DNA of 7,881 nt from Deltaproteobacteria bacterium. GTDB lineage: Bacteria; Desulfobacterota; Desulfuromonadia; Geobacterales; Geobacteraceae. The DNA lies in assembly GCA_021810985.1 (NCBI GenBank), contig JAJZQA010000115.1, positions 1 to 7,881 on the forward strand, given 5' to 3'. Position numbers and translations under genes: made by a program. Numbering within the stretch: position 1 is the first letter of the stretch; each line of letters starts with the position of its first letter. The notes under the pieces are model-generated. The model was not told the origin of the DNA and did not search any database. It saw nothing but the letters and a program-made list of their open reading frames with translations. Of this stretch, positions 6,758 to 7,881 are shown piece after piece.

Positions 6758-7440
6758 CGGGCAGCTCCGTCGCTCACCAGTCTGCCGTCTCTCATCTCCA
6801 GCACCCTGTCCACCAGGTTCGACTCAAAGACGATCGGATCGTGGCTGGAAATCAGGATGGTTTTCCCCTGATCTTTCAGGTCCTGCATGATTTCCATGAA
6901 CTCCCGGGAAAGCCGGGTGTCGAGATGGGCGGTCGGTTCATCCGCGATGATGATCTCGGGATTGTTGATCAGCGCCCGGGCAATGGCCACCCGCTGCGCC
7001 TCACCGCCGGAAAGCCATTCCACCTTGGCCGCCGCGCGGTGGGACAGGTTGAAGGTGTCGAGAAGCGACAGTGCCCTTTTCCGGAGCGAGGAAAATTTCT
7101 CCCCGGTCGGATAGACCGGAACCATGACATTTTCCAGCGCGGTAACCCCCTTGACGAGATTGAGCTGCTGAAAGATAAAGCCGAAGGTCCGGCGGCGTAT
7201 TTCGGTGAGGAAACGTTCCGGCAGGCTGGTCAGCTCCCGTTCCCGCAGAAAAATCCTCCCCGAAGTGGGCCGCGACATACAGCCGAGGACCGTCAGCAGC
7301 GTGGTCTTCCCCGAACCGCTTGGCCCCTTCAGCGCCAGTACCTTTCCCATCTCAACGCTCAGATTCACCCCATCCACCGCCGTGTATTCATTGGGCCGGC
7401 CCTGATTGAAGACCTTCGTCACCTCTCTGATTGTTATCAT
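6754..7440 (-). CDS. MacB/LolD-type ABC transporter ATPase
   Basis: This 228-residue protein is a complete nucleotide-binding subunit that would power the FtsX-type permease encoded just before it. It has Walker A GPSGSGKTT (39-47), the Q-loop FQQLNLV with Q91, signature LSGGE (143-147) followed by AQRVAIARAL, Walker B IIIADE (163-168, catalytic E168) and the switch histidine H200 in SSHD. Length and motif style match the LolD/MacB/FtsE group, whose members drive mechanical work on periplasmic substrates, lipoproteins or partner proteins rather than simple uptake. The start ATG follows the permease stop by 13 bases, with an AGGAACAGG purine stretch upstream, and the stop overlaps the start of the eight-helix protein gene, so all three are one operon. 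All catalytic motifs are intact. The substrate is unknown; MacB-like pumps, lipoprotein exporters and metal-site assembly transporters remain possible. Confidence 0.93.
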   Translation of the reverse strand: MITIREVTKVFNQGRPNEYTAVDGVNLSVEMGKVLALKGPSGSGKTTLLTVLGCMSRPTSGRIFLRERELTSLPERFLTEIRRRTFGFIFQQLNLVKGVTALENVMVPVYPTGEKFSSLRKRALSLLDTFNLSHRAAAKVEWLSGGEAQRVAIARALINNPEIIIADEPTAHLDTRLSREFMEIMQDLKDQGKTILISSHDPIVFESNLVDRVLEMRDGRLVSDGAAR

Positions 7441-7453
7441 CGGCAGCCTGTTC

Positions 7454-7881
7454 CTATCTCATGACCGAATCGGGGTCGATGGTCGCGGCCCTCCAGGCCG
7501 GGATGATGGTGGTGATCGTATAGGGGACAACGGAAAAAAAGAATAGCGTGATCAGGTGATTGACATTGATGTACGGCACGAGCCTGAAGTCGGGATACAA
7601 GGTCGACCAGCCCTTCAGCACCGGCAGAAAAAGGGCCGATGAAGTGAAGAAGACATGGCAGTAGGCCAGGATCACCCCGGCCAGGAATGCGGTCAGGGAA
7701 ACCGCTGTTCCCTCCCAGAATTTCATGATCAGCACGTCGGAGGTCTCCCAGCCGACCGCCTTGAGAATGCCGATTTCCCGCTTCTCGTCGGCGCTGAGAC
7801 CGGCCGCCCGGTCCCAGGCAAAGATGATGAAAGAAAGGATCGTCGTACAGAGGATGACCAGCATGATGCCGCTCCGCCAGT
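7454..7881 (-). CDS. FtsX/MacB-type ABC permease, C-terminal part only
   Basis: The frame runs off the right window edge: before the methionine whose codon ends at 7864, codons for WRSGI stay open to the end, so this ATG is probably internal and the true start lies outside. The visible ~142 residues are the C-terminal FtsX-like permease domain: a first helix MLVILCTTILSFIIFAW, the family's cytoplasmic motif DEKREIGILKAVGW, a second helix around GTAVSLTAFLAGVILAY, a periplasmic loop with FLPVLKGWSTLYPDFRLVPYINV, a third helix LITLFFFSVVPYTITTIIPAW, and the usual ending AWRAATIDPDSVMR. The loop after the second helix is long and aromatic. It pairs with the ATPase encoded 13 bases downstream. 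Any large periplasmic domain, which would help separate MacB from LolC/E types, lies outside the window. Confidence 0.88.
   Translation of the reverse strand, partial: WRSGIMLVILCTTILSFIIFAWDRAAGLSADEKREIGILKAVGWETSDVLIMKFWEGTAVSLTAFLAGVILAYCHVFFTSSALFLPVLKGWSTLYPDFRLVPYINVNHLITLFFFSVVPYTITTIIPAWRAATIDPDSVMR

Noticed and set aside
6592..7464. Plus-strand open frame of 290 codons opposite the ABC ATPase gene
   Set aside because: The minus strand encodes a full ABC ATPase with all motifs; the plus-strand translation is low-complexity and starts in the middle of another gene.
7862..7864. ATG at 7864 (minus strand) as the real permease start
   Set aside because: The frame stays open to the window edge and the first helix would begin without the N-terminal half every FtsX-type permease has.

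Overview
The window carries seven protein-coding genes, two of them cut by its ends. The most likely source is a Gram-negative bacterium of moderately high GC, because it encodes a periplasmic adaptor and an inner-membrane pump of the kind that works with an outer-membrane channel, plus an exported thioredoxin-fold protein. The gene styles recall Desulfuromonadota/Geobacter-type bacteria. That placement is an impression from family flavour, not something the sequence proves.

Layout, left to right. (1) Positions 1-305, + strand: the 3' end of a gene for a small protein resembling the surface-adhesin protein E family. It is about 48% GC by hand count, lower than what follows. (2) Positions 396-5157, + strand: a tight cusB-cusA pair with overlapping reading frames, encoding the adaptor and the pump of a heavy-metal RND efflux system. 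The pump keeps the three methionines and the Asp/Glu/Lys proton-relay residues known from E. coli CusA, so Cu(I)/Ag(I) is the expected substrate. The adaptor has a metal-binding domain at each end: an N-terminal heavy-metal-binding domain and a C-terminal YHS domain with a His-rich tail. (3) Positions 5166-5202: a perfect 33-bp palindrome followed by a T run, probably a terminator and possibly a dispersed repeat. (4) Positions 5227-5754, + strand: an exported TlpA-like thioredoxin with a CSSC active site. (5) Positions 5759-7881, - strand, convergent with the thioredoxin gene across only 4 bp: an operon read right to left with an FtsX/MacB-type ABC permease (cut by the window end), its MacB/LolD-type ATPase, and an eight-helix membrane protein of no family I can name. 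The last two genes overlap as ATGA.

The most interesting part is the right half. In the eight-helix protein, every cysteine outside the core of a helix falls, by the positive-inside rule, in periplasmic loops, and one pair is a CPFC motif placed against a helix as in DsbB. It lies beside a periplasmic thioredoxin-like protein and a copper pump. This suggests an envelope module combining metal export, thiol-disulfide chemistry and an ABC transporter. The link between these parts is inference from motifs and neighbourhood. No outer-membrane channel, CusF-like chaperone gene, metal sensor, RNA gene, CRISPR array or insertion sequence is visible.
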